Below are positions 52,961 to 61,906 of a DNA stretch of 64,000 bases, one piece after another. The DNA is from Clostridium sp. CX1 (GTDB lineage: Bacteria > Bacillota > Clostridia > Clostridiales > Clostridiaceae): positions 62,001 through 126,000 of the forward strand of contig NZ_JAODOO010000012.1 of NCBI RefSeq assembly GCF_025398335.1, in the 5' to 3' direction. The first letter of the stretch is position 1. Every line of letters starts with the position of its first letter. The translations under genes were made by a program, and so were the position numbers. The notes beneath the pieces are model-generated. The model was given only the letters and a program-made list of their open reading frames with translations. It was not told the DNA's origin and ran no database searches.

Positions 52961-54463
52961 TTAAAATTTCAAATTTTCTTGTATTTTGTTATAAAGCGAT
53001 TGATTTATATATTTAACATTAATCACATCTCCTAATTTGTTAGAGTATAAATCTATCTTATAACTACATACTTTAACTCTATTTTGAAATATACCTTGTT
53101 TTTTCGTTATTGACTGTACAGCCTCTTCCCTTATTATTGTTGTTACTTTACTCAGTCCCCCACTACTTGCTATTAAAACATTTTTACTTGTGCCTAGAGA
53201 TGTATTTTTATAATTTAATAGACTAGCGATAAATGATAACACTAAAACAATCAGTATAACAGATAATTTAACATTGTTTGGTACTATCTTTAAGAATATA
53301 TATGCTGGTACAAGTATTATGACTGGGATTATAATACCCTTTAAAATAAAAGCTATGGAGCTGCTTTTAGGTGGGTTGACCATCTCTCCTTCAAATATCA
53401 TATCTGACAATACAGTTTTTAAAAAATCCTCTTTAGACTTTTCATCTATTATAGGATATAAAATAGCTTTTTCATCCTTTTCATCACCATAACCAACAGT
53501 TATTAGTTCTAGTACTCCTATATTCATAAATTGCTGCAGCAATGTTTGTTTGAATCTTATGCCATATACTTTATTTAGCTTAAAGGAATACTGCTTTTTA
53601 GTAAATAAGCCATAAGATATACTTATCTTATCCTTGTAGGTCTCTACCGTAAAATTATTCAGCCTTATCATTTCAAAAATTACTGAAGCTACAACTATAA
53701 TTATATATACAAAAACAGAAAGAATTATAAATGCTAAAATTATTATGAAAATAGACTTTGATTGGATAGAGTTTAAATTTATATAATTAACAACACTATT
53801 AAAAATTTTTAAATGAAAATATTTTAGTATATCATCTAAACCATTAGTTAACGCAAAAAATCCACCTATAGCCCAAAATATCTTGCTTTTCGTTAAAGCA
53901 TATTTAAATATTTCTTTTGAGGTTATAACCCTTCTGTTTACTAAATGCTCTTCTGTATCTTTATTAAATCTTACCTCTTCAAATACCTCAGCTTCCTTAT
54001 CTTTATCAATGCTTAAATTTGGGGGAATTTTATTATCTTTATCTATAATACTATTTTTAAGTTCATCTAATCTTTCTTTCTTTACAATAACCAAAAACTC
54101 AGATTTTTTGGCAATAACACTGCCTGTATCTACCTTTAATGTATACACTTTAAATATTCTATCAATTAAGCTTTGAGAAGAGTCTATAGTATTAATCTTA
54201 TCAAAGGGTACCTCTTGCTTAGAAGTCGAAATAACACCTTTTTCCAAAACTAATATGTTATCTTTAATATAAAATATAGTTTTTCTCCACTCTATTATTA
54301 TAAAAATAATTGACAGCACTAAAATAGCTATAAATCCCAAGAATAGCGGTGATTTAATACCAGTAGTTAAAGCTATAACTCCAAAGACCCATACATTTTT
54401 AATAAACTTAATTATTTGCTTTACTACATATGAAAAATGATTTCTATTTGGTCTATATATCAT
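52961..54463 (-). CDS. Membrane protein with repeated bacterial PH domains (YdbT-like)
   Basis: 500 residues. Pairs of membrane helices (about 17-55, 195-260, 365-410) separate three bPH_2-type domains (about 60-140, 270-350, 415-495); FLVIVKKERLDELKNSI, ISYGLFTKKQYSFKLNKVYGIRFKQT and VTTIIREEAVQSITKKQGIFQ are typical segments. B. subtilis YdbT and YdbS form such a pair and protect against certain antimicrobial peptides. The gene overlaps its YdbS-like partner by 11 bases. Confidence 0.88.
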   Translation of the reverse strand: MIYRPNRNHFSYVVKQIIKFIKNVWVFGVIALTTGIKSPLFLGFIAILVLSIIFIIIEWRKTIFYIKDNILVLEKGVISTSKQEVPFDKINTIDSSQSLIDRIFKVYTLKVDTGSVIAKKSEFLVIVKKERLDELKNSIIDKDNKIPPNLSIDKDKEAEVFEEVRFNKDTEEHLVNRRVITSKEIFKYALTKSKIFWAIGGFFALTNGLDDILKYFHLKIFNSVVNYINLNSIQSKSIFIIILAFIILSVFVYIIIVVASVIFEMIRLNNFTVETYKDKISISYGLFTKKQYSFKLNKVYGIRFKQTLLQQFMNIGVLELITVGYGDEKDEKAILYPIIDEKSKEDFLKTVLSDMIFEGEMVNPPKSSSIAFILKGIIIPVIILVPAYIFLKIVPNNVKLSVILIVLVLSFIASLLNYKNTSLGTSKNVLIASSGGLSKVTTIIREEAVQSITKKQGIFQNRVKVCSYKIDLYSNKLGDVINVKYINQSLYNKIQENLKF

Positions 54464-54947
54464 TTTTGTTAACCTTTTCCTTAATTTTTTCTTTTAAATA
54501 TTCGCCAATTTCATTTGCTTTCTCTATACTCAAATTGGGAATTGTATGACTTCCTCCTGCAGTAAATATATTGATATTTGCAAGTTTGAATATCTTATTT
54601 ATAGGTCCTTGGTTTATTTTTATATGTTGAACTCTAACTATTGGAATGATTGTTGTTTTAACATAATATATACCTTCCGAAAACTCTATCTTATCCTTTG
54701 TGATTATATATTTCCATTGAGCATATTCTATTGAAGGGTATAAGAAAGTATCTAATAAAGAAAGAAAAATTATTATTCCAACAACTATATTTATGCCTAA
54801 ACTCCAATTTACAAAAAATTTCACTTGGATTTTATATGTGAAGAAATATTTTATAGCTAAAAGTACTAATGTTACTATAATCATTCCTATAAATCTAGCT
54901 ATCATCCATGATTTTTTAGCATCTTTGTCTAATTTATTATACTGCAT
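54453..54947 (-). CDS. Small membrane PH-domain protein (YdbS-like)
   Basis: 164 residues, two N-terminal membrane helices (about 15-35 and 44-65) and one bPH_2 domain (WKYIITKDKIEFSEGIYYVKTTIIPIVRVQHIKINQGPINKIFKLANINIFTAGGSHTIPNL). It is translated first and overlaps the YdbT-like gene, so the two likely form one membrane complex. Ribosome site AAAGGAG. Confidence 0.9.
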   Translation of the reverse strand: MQYNKLDKDAKKSWMIARFIGMIIVTLVLLAIKYFFTYKIQVKFFVNWSLGINIVVGIIIFLSLLDTFLYPSIEYAQWKYIITKDKIEFSEGIYYVKTTIIPIVRVQHIKINQGPINKIFKLANINIFTAGGSHTIPNLSIEKANEIGEYLKEKIKEKVNKNDI

Positions 54948-55203
54948 TTCTTTCTCCTTTAATGTAATTTTGTTATTATTTTCATAGGCTATCCTCTTTC
55001 ACAGCTAAATCTTTATAGGTTCTTGTACTAATATAAATGAAGGCAAAGACAAAAATATAGTATCTTCACCCAATATGGACTACATTAACCAAGATTTAAC
55101 ACAGAACATATATAATTATATCATTACTTACCTCTATAATCCAACAAGCTCTTTTCTCTTAATAAAAAATAGCCAACCTGGAAATTATTATAAAAACTTT
55201 CTA
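54948..55203. other. Divergent intergenic region
   Basis: About 255 bases between the YdbS-like gene and the merR promoter. An ORF at 55075-55263 has no ribosome site and overlaps that promoter, so I do not call it. Nothing else recognised. Confidence 0.4.
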
Positions 55204-55234
55204 TTGACTCTCCCATTACTGGAGGGTTTATTAT
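55204..55234 (+). promoter_or_regulatory. MerR-type promoter with 19-bp spacer
   Basis: TTGACT (55204-55209), then a 19-base spacer containing the dyad CTCCC...GGAGGG, then TATTAT (55229-55234). A stretched spacer with an internal dyad is the hallmark of promoters bound by MerR-family activators. Implies autoregulation by the gene that follows. Confidence 0.85.
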
Positions 55235-55274
55235 TATATTGTAAAGACAATATGCGCGCATAGGAGAGATAAAT

Positions 55275-56096
55275 ATGTTTAAAATAGGAGACTTTGCAAA
55301 GCTTAACAAAATATCTATAAAAACCCTTAGATATTATGATGAACTAGACCTCTTAAAGCCTATAGAAGTTGACCTACAAACAGGATATAGATATTACTCA
55401 GCAAAACAACTTCCAAGGCTAAATAGAATACTAGCCTTAAAAGACTTAGGATTTTCTTTGAGCCAGATTGCTAGTGTAATCGACAGTGAAATATCTACGG
55501 ATATTGTACTTTCAATGCTGGAGCAAAAAAGAAATGAAATTCACGATACTATCAAATATGAAAAAATGAGACTTTTAAAAGTAGAAACACTTATAAATAG
55601 AATTAAGGAGGATGACAGGTTTATGTTAAAATATGATGTGGTTTTAAAACAACTTGAAACTATTAAGGTAGCTGCTGTTAGAGATATTATACCAGACTAC
55701 AGTAAGCAGTGTAATTTATGGGGAGAGCTTACGGCTCATCTAGAAGCAAATAATGCAAAGATAATTGCACCCTGCAGAGCAATCTACTATGATCCAGGTT
55801 ATAAGGAAAGTGATGTAGACATTGAGGTTATGTCTTGTATAGCTAATAATGTACCTGAAACTGACAGAATAAAGGTTAAAGAACTTTCCTATGTAGAAAG
55901 TTCAGCCTGTGTAATACACAAAGGAAACTATGAAAATATAAATATGGCATACAATGCTTTGCTTAAATGGATTGAGGAGAATGGTTATAAAATTGTAGGA
56001 CCTAACAGAGAATTATATTTAGATGGAGAATGGTCAACTAATAATCCTGAGGAATACATTACTGAAATTCAGGTACCAGTTGAAAAAATTCAATAG
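55275..56096 (+). CDS. MerR-family regulator with GyrI-like effector domain (BmrR/BltR-like)
   Basis: 273 residues. N-terminal MerR helix-turn-helix (FKIGDFAKLNKISIKTLRYYDELDLLKPIEVDLQTGYRYYSAKQLPRLNRILALKDLGFSL), a coiled-coil linker (about 80-115), then a GyrI/AraC-type effector-binding domain (about 125-273) ending PNRELYLDGEWSTNNPEEYITEIQVPV. BmrR-like proteins bind lipophilic cations and switch on exporters by twisting the spacer. Its own promoter has the right 19-bp spacer. No exporter gene is adjacent. Ribosome site AGGAGAG. Confidence 0.94.
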   Translation: MFKIGDFAKLNKISIKTLRYYDELDLLKPIEVDLQTGYRYYSAKQLPRLNRILALKDLGFSLSQIASVIDSEISTDIVLSMLEQKRNEIHDTIKYEKMRLLKVETLINRIKEDDRFMLKYDVVLKQLETIKVAAVRDIIPDYSKQCNLWGELTAHLEANNAKIIAPCRAIYYDPGYKESDVDIEVMSCIANNVPETDRIKVKELSYVESSACVIHKGNYENINMAYNALLKWIEENGYKIVGPNRELYLDGEWSTNNPEEYITEIQVPVEKIQ

Positions 56097-56112
56097 AACT
56101 AGAAGCTAACAG

Positions 56113-56147
56113 GTGGTAAAACTTAGTTTTGCCACTTGCCTTTTTTG
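56113..56147 (+). terminator. Terminator of the merR gene
   Basis: AGGTGGTAAAAC / GTTTTGCCACTT, G-T pair included, loop TTA, then GCCTTTTTT. Confidence 0.8.
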
Positions 56148-56175
56148 ATTTAATTTAATAGATATATCTTTTTAC

Positions 56176-56370
56176 TTAATACATATGATTAGACAACTCC
56201 CAACACTTCTGAGAGATTTTACATTGGTAACATAAGTTGTTACACACCTCAAAATCTTGGCATGTTGTTTCTTCTACTTCTTCTTTGGCTTGGTTATACC
56301 CAACTTTGTATACAGTATATAATGCTGCAAGTGATAAAAATGTTAAAAATAATATCATTTTAATTGCCAT
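56176..56370 (-). CDS. Small cysteine-rich membrane protein, unrecognised
   Basis: 64 residues with AGAGGGTG at a proper distance from the ATG. Residues about 3-22 form one membrane helix. The short C-terminal tail has five cysteines (37, 43, 47, 50, 56) in CQDFEVCNNLCYQCKISQKC, a pattern that could bind metal or form disulfides. No family recognised. It is isolated and convergent with merR. The ribosome site and compact composition support a real gene. Confidence 0.55.
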   Translation of the reverse strand: MAIKMILFLTFLSLAALYTVYKVGYNQAKEEVEETTCQDFEVCNNLCYQCKISQKCWELSNHMY

Positions 56371-56539
56371 AATTACACCCTCTTGCCAATTAATTGTGTT
56401 TAATATAAATTATAATGCAATTAAATAACATATTCAATAACAAAATCAATATTTGTATAGTTATGTGAACTATTTGATGTTTAAGTTTGTATACAGTATA
56501 ATTAAACATATATAAAATCTTGTTTGGAGTCGATTGTAA

Positions 56540-57271
56540 TTGGATAAATTTATGTTAAATCAATATTTAAGAACGGTAAAGTTGTGCAGAGAAAATATAA
56601 ACTCATTTTCTGAATATCCATTTTCTTTAGAGGCAGTACGAAATTTATTTACTTTAGATTTTCATCCCAAGGTAACATTTATTGTAGGTGAAAATGGTAC
56701 AGGAAAATCAACGATACTGGAAGCAATTGCCACAGCATATGGTTTTAATCCTGAAGGTGGAACAAAAAATTTCAACTTTTCAACTAAGGAGACTCATTCA
56801 GAGCTATATAAATATTTAAAGCTAATAAAAGGTGTTAAAATGCCAGAGGATGGCTTTTTTCTAAGAGCAGAAAGCTTTTATAACGTTGCCACTAAAATTG
56901 ATGAATTAGATGTTGTAAGAGCATACGGAGGGGTTTCACTACATGACCAGTCACATGGAGAGTCTTTCATATCATTATTCATTAATAAATTTAGAGGAAA
57001 TAGCCTGTATATTTTAGATGAGCCAGAAGCTGCTTTATCACCAACAAGACAGATGACCATGGTTGCAAGGATGCATGAACTAGTAGAACAAGGTTCTCAG
57101 TTTGTAATTGCTACCCATTCACCTATTATAATGTCCTATCCACATGCTGTAATATATGAATTAAAAGACGGGTTTAAAAAAGTAATATATAAAGACACTG
57201 AACATTTTCAGGTAATGAAACAATTTGTAAATAACACTGAAAAAATGTTAGATATACTTATAAATTCATAG
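56540..57271 (+). CDS. Stand-alone ABC-type ATPase (AAA_21-like)
   Basis: 243 residues. Start TTG 56540 with GGAG about ten bases upstream. Walker A GENGTGKST (50-58), signature-like SHGES, Walker B LYILDEPEAALSP, and the H-loop ATHSPIIMSYP. No membrane domain and no substrate-binding partner; such single-domain ATPases resemble RecF/SMC-type nucleases' partners, but no nuclease lies next to it. The following lipoprotein gene has its own ribosome site 50 bases later and may be cotranscribed. Function unknown. Confidence 0.85.
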   Translation: MDKFMLNQYLRTVKLCRENINSFSEYPFSLEAVRNLFTLDFHPKVTFIVGENGTGKSTILEAIATAYGFNPEGGTKNFNFSTKETHSELYKYLKLIKGVKMPEDGFFLRAESFYNVATKIDELDVVRAYGGVSLHDQSHGESFISLFINKFRGNSLYILDEPEAALSPTRQMTMVARMHELVEQGSQFVIATHSPIIMSYPHAVIYELKDGFKKVIYKDTEHFQVMKQFVNNTEKMLDILINS

Positions 57272-57321
57272 CTGAGATAAAAATATTATATTATCTATAA
57301 AACATTATAGGAGATGATACT

Positions 57322-58404
57322 ATGAAAAAGCTAATGGTAATTATGTTGTCTTTGGGTTTAGCTCTGCTAACAGCTTGTAGTAAACCGGCAGATTTATCAG
57401 CAGAATCTAAGCCTATAGAGACTCAAAATCAAACTAAACCCAACACAGAAAGTGAATCAAAGCAATATACAATAAATGACTTTTTCCCAATGAAGGAAAA
57501 TGTTAGAATGAAATATTCTGGATCAGGAAGCGAATATGCGTCAAAGGATGTATATGTTGACTATTTAAGAGAAAATAAAATTCAGCTGCGAATTATAAAT
57601 GCAGGTACTACAGCAGGACAAATACTTGAAAATAAAAACGGAGAACTAAAAATAGTATTTTCCAGAGGAGAGTTCTATTATAGGGATGACTTGACAAAGG
57701 AGAATTCAAATATAAAGGAAACTTTAATTAAAGAACCAATTGTAAAAGGAACTACATGGGCTTTATCTGATGGTAGAAAAAGAACTATAACAGCTGTCAA
57801 CGACCTTGTAACTACTCCAGCAGGAAAGTTTAAATCCATAGAAGTTACTACAGAAGGAAAGGATTCCACTACAAAAGATTATTATGGATTAGGAGTAGGG
57901 CTAATAAAAAGTACCTTTCAATCTAATGGATTAGTTGTTACTACTACCTTAGAAAAAATAGATAAAGCTGCAGTTGTTACTCAGACCGTTAAATTCTATT
58001 ATCCTATGCCTGCAGAGGATAAAATTGGAGAAAAGAAAGTAGTTGCAAGCTTTAAAACTAATGATGAAACAAAAGCATTTTTTGAAAAGAACTTTAAAAA
58101 AGCTCCAAATTCCTCTACAACTCCTTTAATAACTGCTAATACTAAGATAAATAAACTTTATCTTAATGAAAGCGAAAATAAGGTTTATGTGGATTTTTCA
58201 AAGGAATTTCTTTCTATAACGAATAAAGGGACATATACAGAGATGTCAGTATTAACCTCTGTAACTAATACTTTAGGAAACTATTATAACGTAGGTCAGG
58301 TGTGTATTACCATAGAGGGTAAGCCCTATACTTCTGGTCATATAATAAAGAAGTCAGGAGAAGCCTTTGATGTAGATTATAAAAATATAGTACCACTAGA
58401 CTAG
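57322..58404 (+). CDS. Lipoprotein with GerMN domain
   Basis: 360 residues. A lipoprotein signal peptide ends in LTAC (lipid-modified Cys19), followed by a Ser/Thr-rich linker. The middle (about 55-215) is an unassigned beta-rich domain; the C-terminus (about 225-350) is a GerMN (sporulation/germination) domain with INKLYLNESENKVYVDFSKEF and TSVTNTLGNYYNVGQVCITIEGKPY. GerM-type proteins work at the spore or forespore surface; many clostridial copies are of unknown role. GGAG ribosome site. Confidence 0.9.
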   Translation: MKKLMVIMLSLGLALLTACSKPADLSAESKPIETQNQTKPNTESESKQYTINDFFPMKENVRMKYSGSGSEYASKDVYVDYLRENKIQLRIINAGTTAGQILENKNGELKIVFSRGEFYYRDDLTKENSNIKETLIKEPIVKGTTWALSDGRKRTITAVNDLVTTPAGKFKSIEVTTEGKDSTTKDYYGLGVGLIKSTFQSNGLVVTTTLEKIDKAAVVTQTVKFYYPMPAEDKIGEKKVVASFKTNDETKAFFEKNFKKAPNSSTTPLITANTKINKLYLNESENKVYVDFSKEFLSITNKGTYTEMSVLTSVTNTLGNYYNVGQVCITIEGKPYTSGHIIKKSGEAFDVDYKNIVPLD

Positions 58405-58435
58405 CATAAATAATAATTCTCTAAATTGCTAATAT

Positions 58436-58484
58436 AAAAGCTATATGAATTTTGAACAAAGTAGTTCATCTTCATATAGCTTTT
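58436..58484 (+). terminator. Terminator of the GerMN lipoprotein gene
   Basis: AAAAGCTATATGAA (58436-58449) / TTCATATAGCTTTT (58471-58484), perfect 14 bp, then GCTTTTTAT. It can act for both convergent genes. Confidence 0.85.
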
Positions 58485-58526
58485 GCTTTTTATAATATAT
58501 GAATTTAAGTGTGATTTTGATTAGTG

Positions 58527-59819
58527 CTATCTAAAAATAAAACTTATTAAAAATAGACAAGAGATTATATATAGAGGCATTGATACCTTCTTTGCCTTTC
58601 CTAATGCTACCTTTAAAATGGGGTATGCAATGAAACCAAAAGCTATCCCATCAGAAATACTATAAGTAAATGGTATCATTACTATTATTAAGAAAGCAGG
58701 AATTCCCTCTGACAAATCTCCAAAGTCAATGTTTTTCACATTTTGAACCATTAGTGCTCCTATAATAACTAGTACTGGTGCAATGGCACTTCCCGGAATT
58801 ATCTTAATTACAGGAAGAAAGAATAATGATGCTAGAAACAAACCTCCAGCTGTAATAGCTGTTATTCCAGTTTTTCCACCAGCAGCAATTCCTGCTGCAC
58901 TTTCAACAGCTGGAACTGTTGGACTTGTACCGAACACTCCGCTAGCTATAGTTGATACTGCAACAGCCTGAATGGAAGCTTTGTATTTTTCCGGCTGCTT
59001 TAATAAGCTAAGTTGTCCATGTATTAAACCTATACTCTCAAAGACCATTACCATAGTTAAAGAAAATACTGCCATCCAAAACTTGTAGGATAAAATCTTT
59101 GAAAAAGACATTGCTCCAAGGACTTTTCCATAATTGCTTAAATCAAAGCTTGCTCCATTAAGCTCCTGCATATTTACAACACCAAACATTATAGCCACTA
59201 CCGTACCTAACAGTATACTTAATAAGAAGTTTGCAGGAACATTTCTTATAAAAAGAACTATTGTTATTACTAGTGTAATAACCGTTGCAAGTACATAAGA
59301 ATTGTTTAAATGTCCTAAAGCTAATATAGAGTTGGTGCCTCTTATAACCATTCCACCCTTTTCTAAACCTATTAACGTTAAAAATAACCCTAGTCCAACG
59401 GTAATAGCTTCCTTTAAAGAATGAGGTATGGAATCTGATATAATTTCAGCAAGAGAAGTAGAAGCAATCACTGTAAATAAAATTCCCGAAACAAACACAA
59501 CAGCTAAAGCTTCTTGCCAGGAAAGACCAATGGATTTAACAACTGTATAGGAGAACAAAGCATTAATTCCCATACCTGGAACAATAACAATAGGCACATT
59601 GGCCCAAAATCCTATTACCATGCATGCAAAAAACGAGGCTGCAATTGTTGCTACCATACCGGCTTCAATAGGAATTCCTGTTTCTGATAAAATTGACGAG
59701 TTAACTGCAATTATATAAACTACCGTAAAAAAAGAAATAACCCCAGCAACGAGTTCTTTCTTTATATCAAGGTTACAGTCATATAAATGTAATCTTCTCT
59801 TTATCATTTCATGTAACAT
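58527..59819 (-). CDS. Purine permease, NCS2/AzgA type
   Basis: 430 residues, about 13 helices. AGVISFFTVVYIIAVNSSILSETGIPIEAGMVATIAASFFACMVIGFWANVPIVIVPGMGINALFSYTVV is the AzgA/PbuG-type start, and FGTSPTVPAVESAAGIAAGGKTGITAITAGGLFL the second signature. It should import hypoxanthine, guanine or adenine with protons. The leader carries a promoter and an imperfect palindrome. I looked for a purine riboswitch and found none. Confidence 0.93.
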   Translation of the reverse strand: MLHEMIKRRLHLYDCNLDIKKELVAGVISFFTVVYIIAVNSSILSETGIPIEAGMVATIAASFFACMVIGFWANVPIVIVPGMGINALFSYTVVKSIGLSWQEALAVVFVSGILFTVIASTSLAEIISDSIPHSLKEAITVGLGLFLTLIGLEKGGMVIRGTNSILALGHLNNSYVLATVITLVITIVLFIRNVPANFLLSILLGTVVAIMFGVVNMQELNGASFDLSNYGKVLGAMSFSKILSYKFWMAVFSLTMVMVFESIGLIHGQLSLLKQPEKYKASIQAVAVSTIASGVFGTSPTVPAVESAAGIAAGGKTGITAITAGGLFLASLFFLPVIKIIPGSAIAPVLVIIGALMVQNVKNIDFGDLSEGIPAFLIIVMIPFTYSISDGIAFGFIAYPILKVALGKAKKVSMPLYIISCLFLISFIFR

Positions 59820-59858
59820 ATTTAGTTTTCCTCTTTATTGGTATCCCTCTCCCGACCC

Positions 59859-59888
59859 GTTTGTTGATATCTGCAGCTATCAGCAAAC
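59859..59888. promoter_or_regulatory. Imperfect palindrome in the purine permease leader
   Basis: GTTTGTTGATA (59859-59869) and TATCAGCAAAC (59878-59888) with one mismatch. It lies just downstream of the predicted promoter, so a repressor site or a leader hairpin is possible. Confidence 0.5.
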
Positions 59889-59901
59889 CACTTACATAAA
59901 T

Positions 59902-59929
59902 ATTATACATATTTACGAGAAAATAACAA
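59902..59929 (-). promoter_or_regulatory. Promoter of the purine permease gene
   Basis: On the minus strand TTGTTA (59924-59929), 16 bases, TATAAT (59902-59907). Confidence 0.6.
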
Positions 59930-59984
59930 TCTTTTTTTACAATCTCTATGATATATCTATTTTTTAATAATATTTTAAATATAA

Positions 59985-60016
59985 AGTAGTATGAAAATAA
60001 TTATTTTCATACTACT
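59985..60016 (-). terminator. Terminator of the aminopeptidase P gene
   Basis: A perfect 32-base palindrome, AGTAGTATGAAAATAA followed by its reverse complement, 17 bases after the stop, then TTTATATTT on the minus strand. Confidence 0.85.
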
Positions 60017-60032
60017 CCATTGATTTTAGTTA

Positions 60033-61823
60033 TTAGACTTCTCTAGTATATTCTTTTAACCATTCTCTTTCTTCTTCATTTAAATATGGCGAAATTTTAT
60101 CGTATACTGTCCTGTGATATTCATTTAGCCAAGCCTTTTCTTGTACACTCATCATTTCAGGGTTTACTGCATCTAAATCTATAGGTGCATAAGTAATTGT
60201 CTCAAAATACATAAATTGACCATACTCATTTTTTTCACCTTTGCAAGCAAGAAGTTCATTTTCAATTCTAACTCCGTGGGAACCTGCAATATATATTCCT
60301 GGCTCATCAGTAAGAACCATACCTTCTTCAATTTGATGAATTTCATGTGCACGGTATTGCCATCTAAAGCCTGTTGGCGCTTCGTGAATATTCATTAAAT
60401 ATCCAACACCGTGACCTGTTCCATGGTTAAAGTTTAAGTTATTGTCCCAGAATGGAGCACGTGCAACTATGTCTAAATTCATACCGTTACATCCATAAAG
60501 GAATCTTGCATGGGCAAGACGAAGATTACTTTGCAAAGTTAGAGTAAAGTGGTCTTTCATTATTTGTGGTATTTCTCCAAGTGCAATAGTTCTTGTAATG
60601 TCAGTGGAGCCTTCATAGTAACCAGCTCCTGTATCTGTTAAAAACAAAGATCCCTCTTTAAGCTCTACATCAGTTTCAGGAGAAGAAGTGTAGTGTACGA
60701 TAGCAGCGTGTTCACCAAAGGCACATATTGGTTCAAAGCTTGGGCGAATAAATCCCTCCTGCTGTGCACGTAGTTCTTCTAATTTATTAGAGGCACTTAT
60801 TTCTGTAATTTTTTCTTTGCCTATATTTTGTTTTAACCAATACATAAATTTTGTATTTGCTATTCCATCTTTGATATGAGCATTTTTAATATTTTTAATT
60901 TCAGTTGGGTTTTTCATAGCTTTAAATAAAACACATGGATTTTCTTTTTCTATTTTCTTAACATCTTTAGGGATGTTGTTATATAATGCGTAATTCATTC
61001 TAACAGGGTCAATTAATAATACATCAGAAGCAGTGAATTTTTTAGCTTCTTCATATACATCATTATATGGATGGAAATTTGTTACACCATTTTTTATAAG
61101 GTCAGATTTTATCTCATCGCTTAATTTATTTTCATTTATGAAAAGATGTACCTCATTTATCGTAACGATTACATAGCTTAAAATTAAAGGAAAGAACTCA
61201 ATATCATCTCCACGTATGTTAAGAAGCCATGCTATATCATCTAGAGATGTAATTATATGTGCATTTGCACCTGCAGCTTTCATTGCTTCTCTAACACGTT
61301 TTAATTTAGATGCTGTAGACTCACCAGTATATTTTATATCAAGGGCAAATGCTGGTTTTTCAGAAAGCGGTGGACGGTCTTCCCATATATGGTCAACTAA
61401 ATCGCACTGATATTTTATAGAGCCGTTTTTCTTTTCAACAATTTTTTCATAATCCTGTCCATTTCCCATAGAAACAACACGACCATCAAATCCAAGTGTT
61501 CCCCCTTCTGGAAGATTGCTTTCAATAAATTCTTCTATAGTTGGAACCATTGGTTCACCCATTTTAAATAATTCAACAGTTGTTCCTTCTAATTGCTTTC
61601 CAGCTTGGAGAAAATACCTTCCATCTGTCCAAAGCCCTGCACTGTCCATTGTAATAACAGCAGTTCCTGCAGAACCTGTAAAACCTGTTATATACTTTCT
61701 AGCTTTAAAATGTTCACCAACATACTCACTCTGATGAAAATCAGCAGTAGGTACAATATACATGTTGATATTCTTTTCTGCCATCAAGGCTCTTAACTTT
61801 GTAATTCTTTCAGATACTTTCAT
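60033..61823 (-). CDS. pepP: Xaa-Pro aminopeptidase (aminopeptidase P, M24B)
   Basis: 596 residues, the long three-domain form. Two creatinase-like N-terminal domains (about 1-300) precede the metalloprotease domain (about 310-530). Metal ligands can be read in LTDTGAGYYEGSTDITRT (two Asp), FNHGTGHGVGYLMNIHEAP (His), MVLTDEPGIYI (Glu) and GVRIENELL (Glu). It removes N-terminal residues before proline, with Mn2+ or Co2+. AGGGG-type ribosome site. Single gene. Confidence 0.96.
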   Translation of the reverse strand: MKVSERITKLRALMAEKNINMYIVPTADFHQSEYVGEHFKARKYITGFTGSAGTAVITMDSAGLWTDGRYFLQAGKQLEGTTVELFKMGEPMVPTIEEFIESNLPEGGTLGFDGRVVSMGNGQDYEKIVEKKNGSIKYQCDLVDHIWEDRPPLSEKPAFALDIKYTGESTASKLKRVREAMKAAGANAHIITSLDDIAWLLNIRGDDIEFFPLILSYVIVTINEVHLFINENKLSDEIKSDLIKNGVTNFHPYNDVYEEAKKFTASDVLLIDPVRMNYALYNNIPKDVKKIEKENPCVLFKAMKNPTEIKNIKNAHIKDGIANTKFMYWLKQNIGKEKITEISASNKLEELRAQQEGFIRPSFEPICAFGEHAAIVHYTSSPETDVELKEGSLFLTDTGAGYYEGSTDITRTIALGEIPQIMKDHFTLTLQSNLRLAHARFLYGCNGMNLDIVARAPFWDNNLNFNHGTGHGVGYLMNIHEAPTGFRWQYRAHEIHQIEEGMVLTDEPGIYIAGSHGVRIENELLACKGEKNEYGQFMYFETITYAPIDLDAVNPEMMSVQEKAWLNEYHRTVYDKISPYLNEEEREWLKEYTREV

Positions 61824-61906
61824 TATGTTAATCCCCTTTCAATGTTTATGTGTTCTCAGGAAAAGTATACCACAAAAACTATGGTCAATAGTAAATATTT
61901 AATGTT

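Noticed and set aside
55075-55263. 62-codon open frame before the merR gene
   Set aside because: No ribosome site, and it runs through the MerR-type promoter.
59820-59990. Purine riboswitch before the NCS2 permease
   Set aside because: The conserved loop sequences of the purine aptamer are absent; the leader shows only a simple palindrome.
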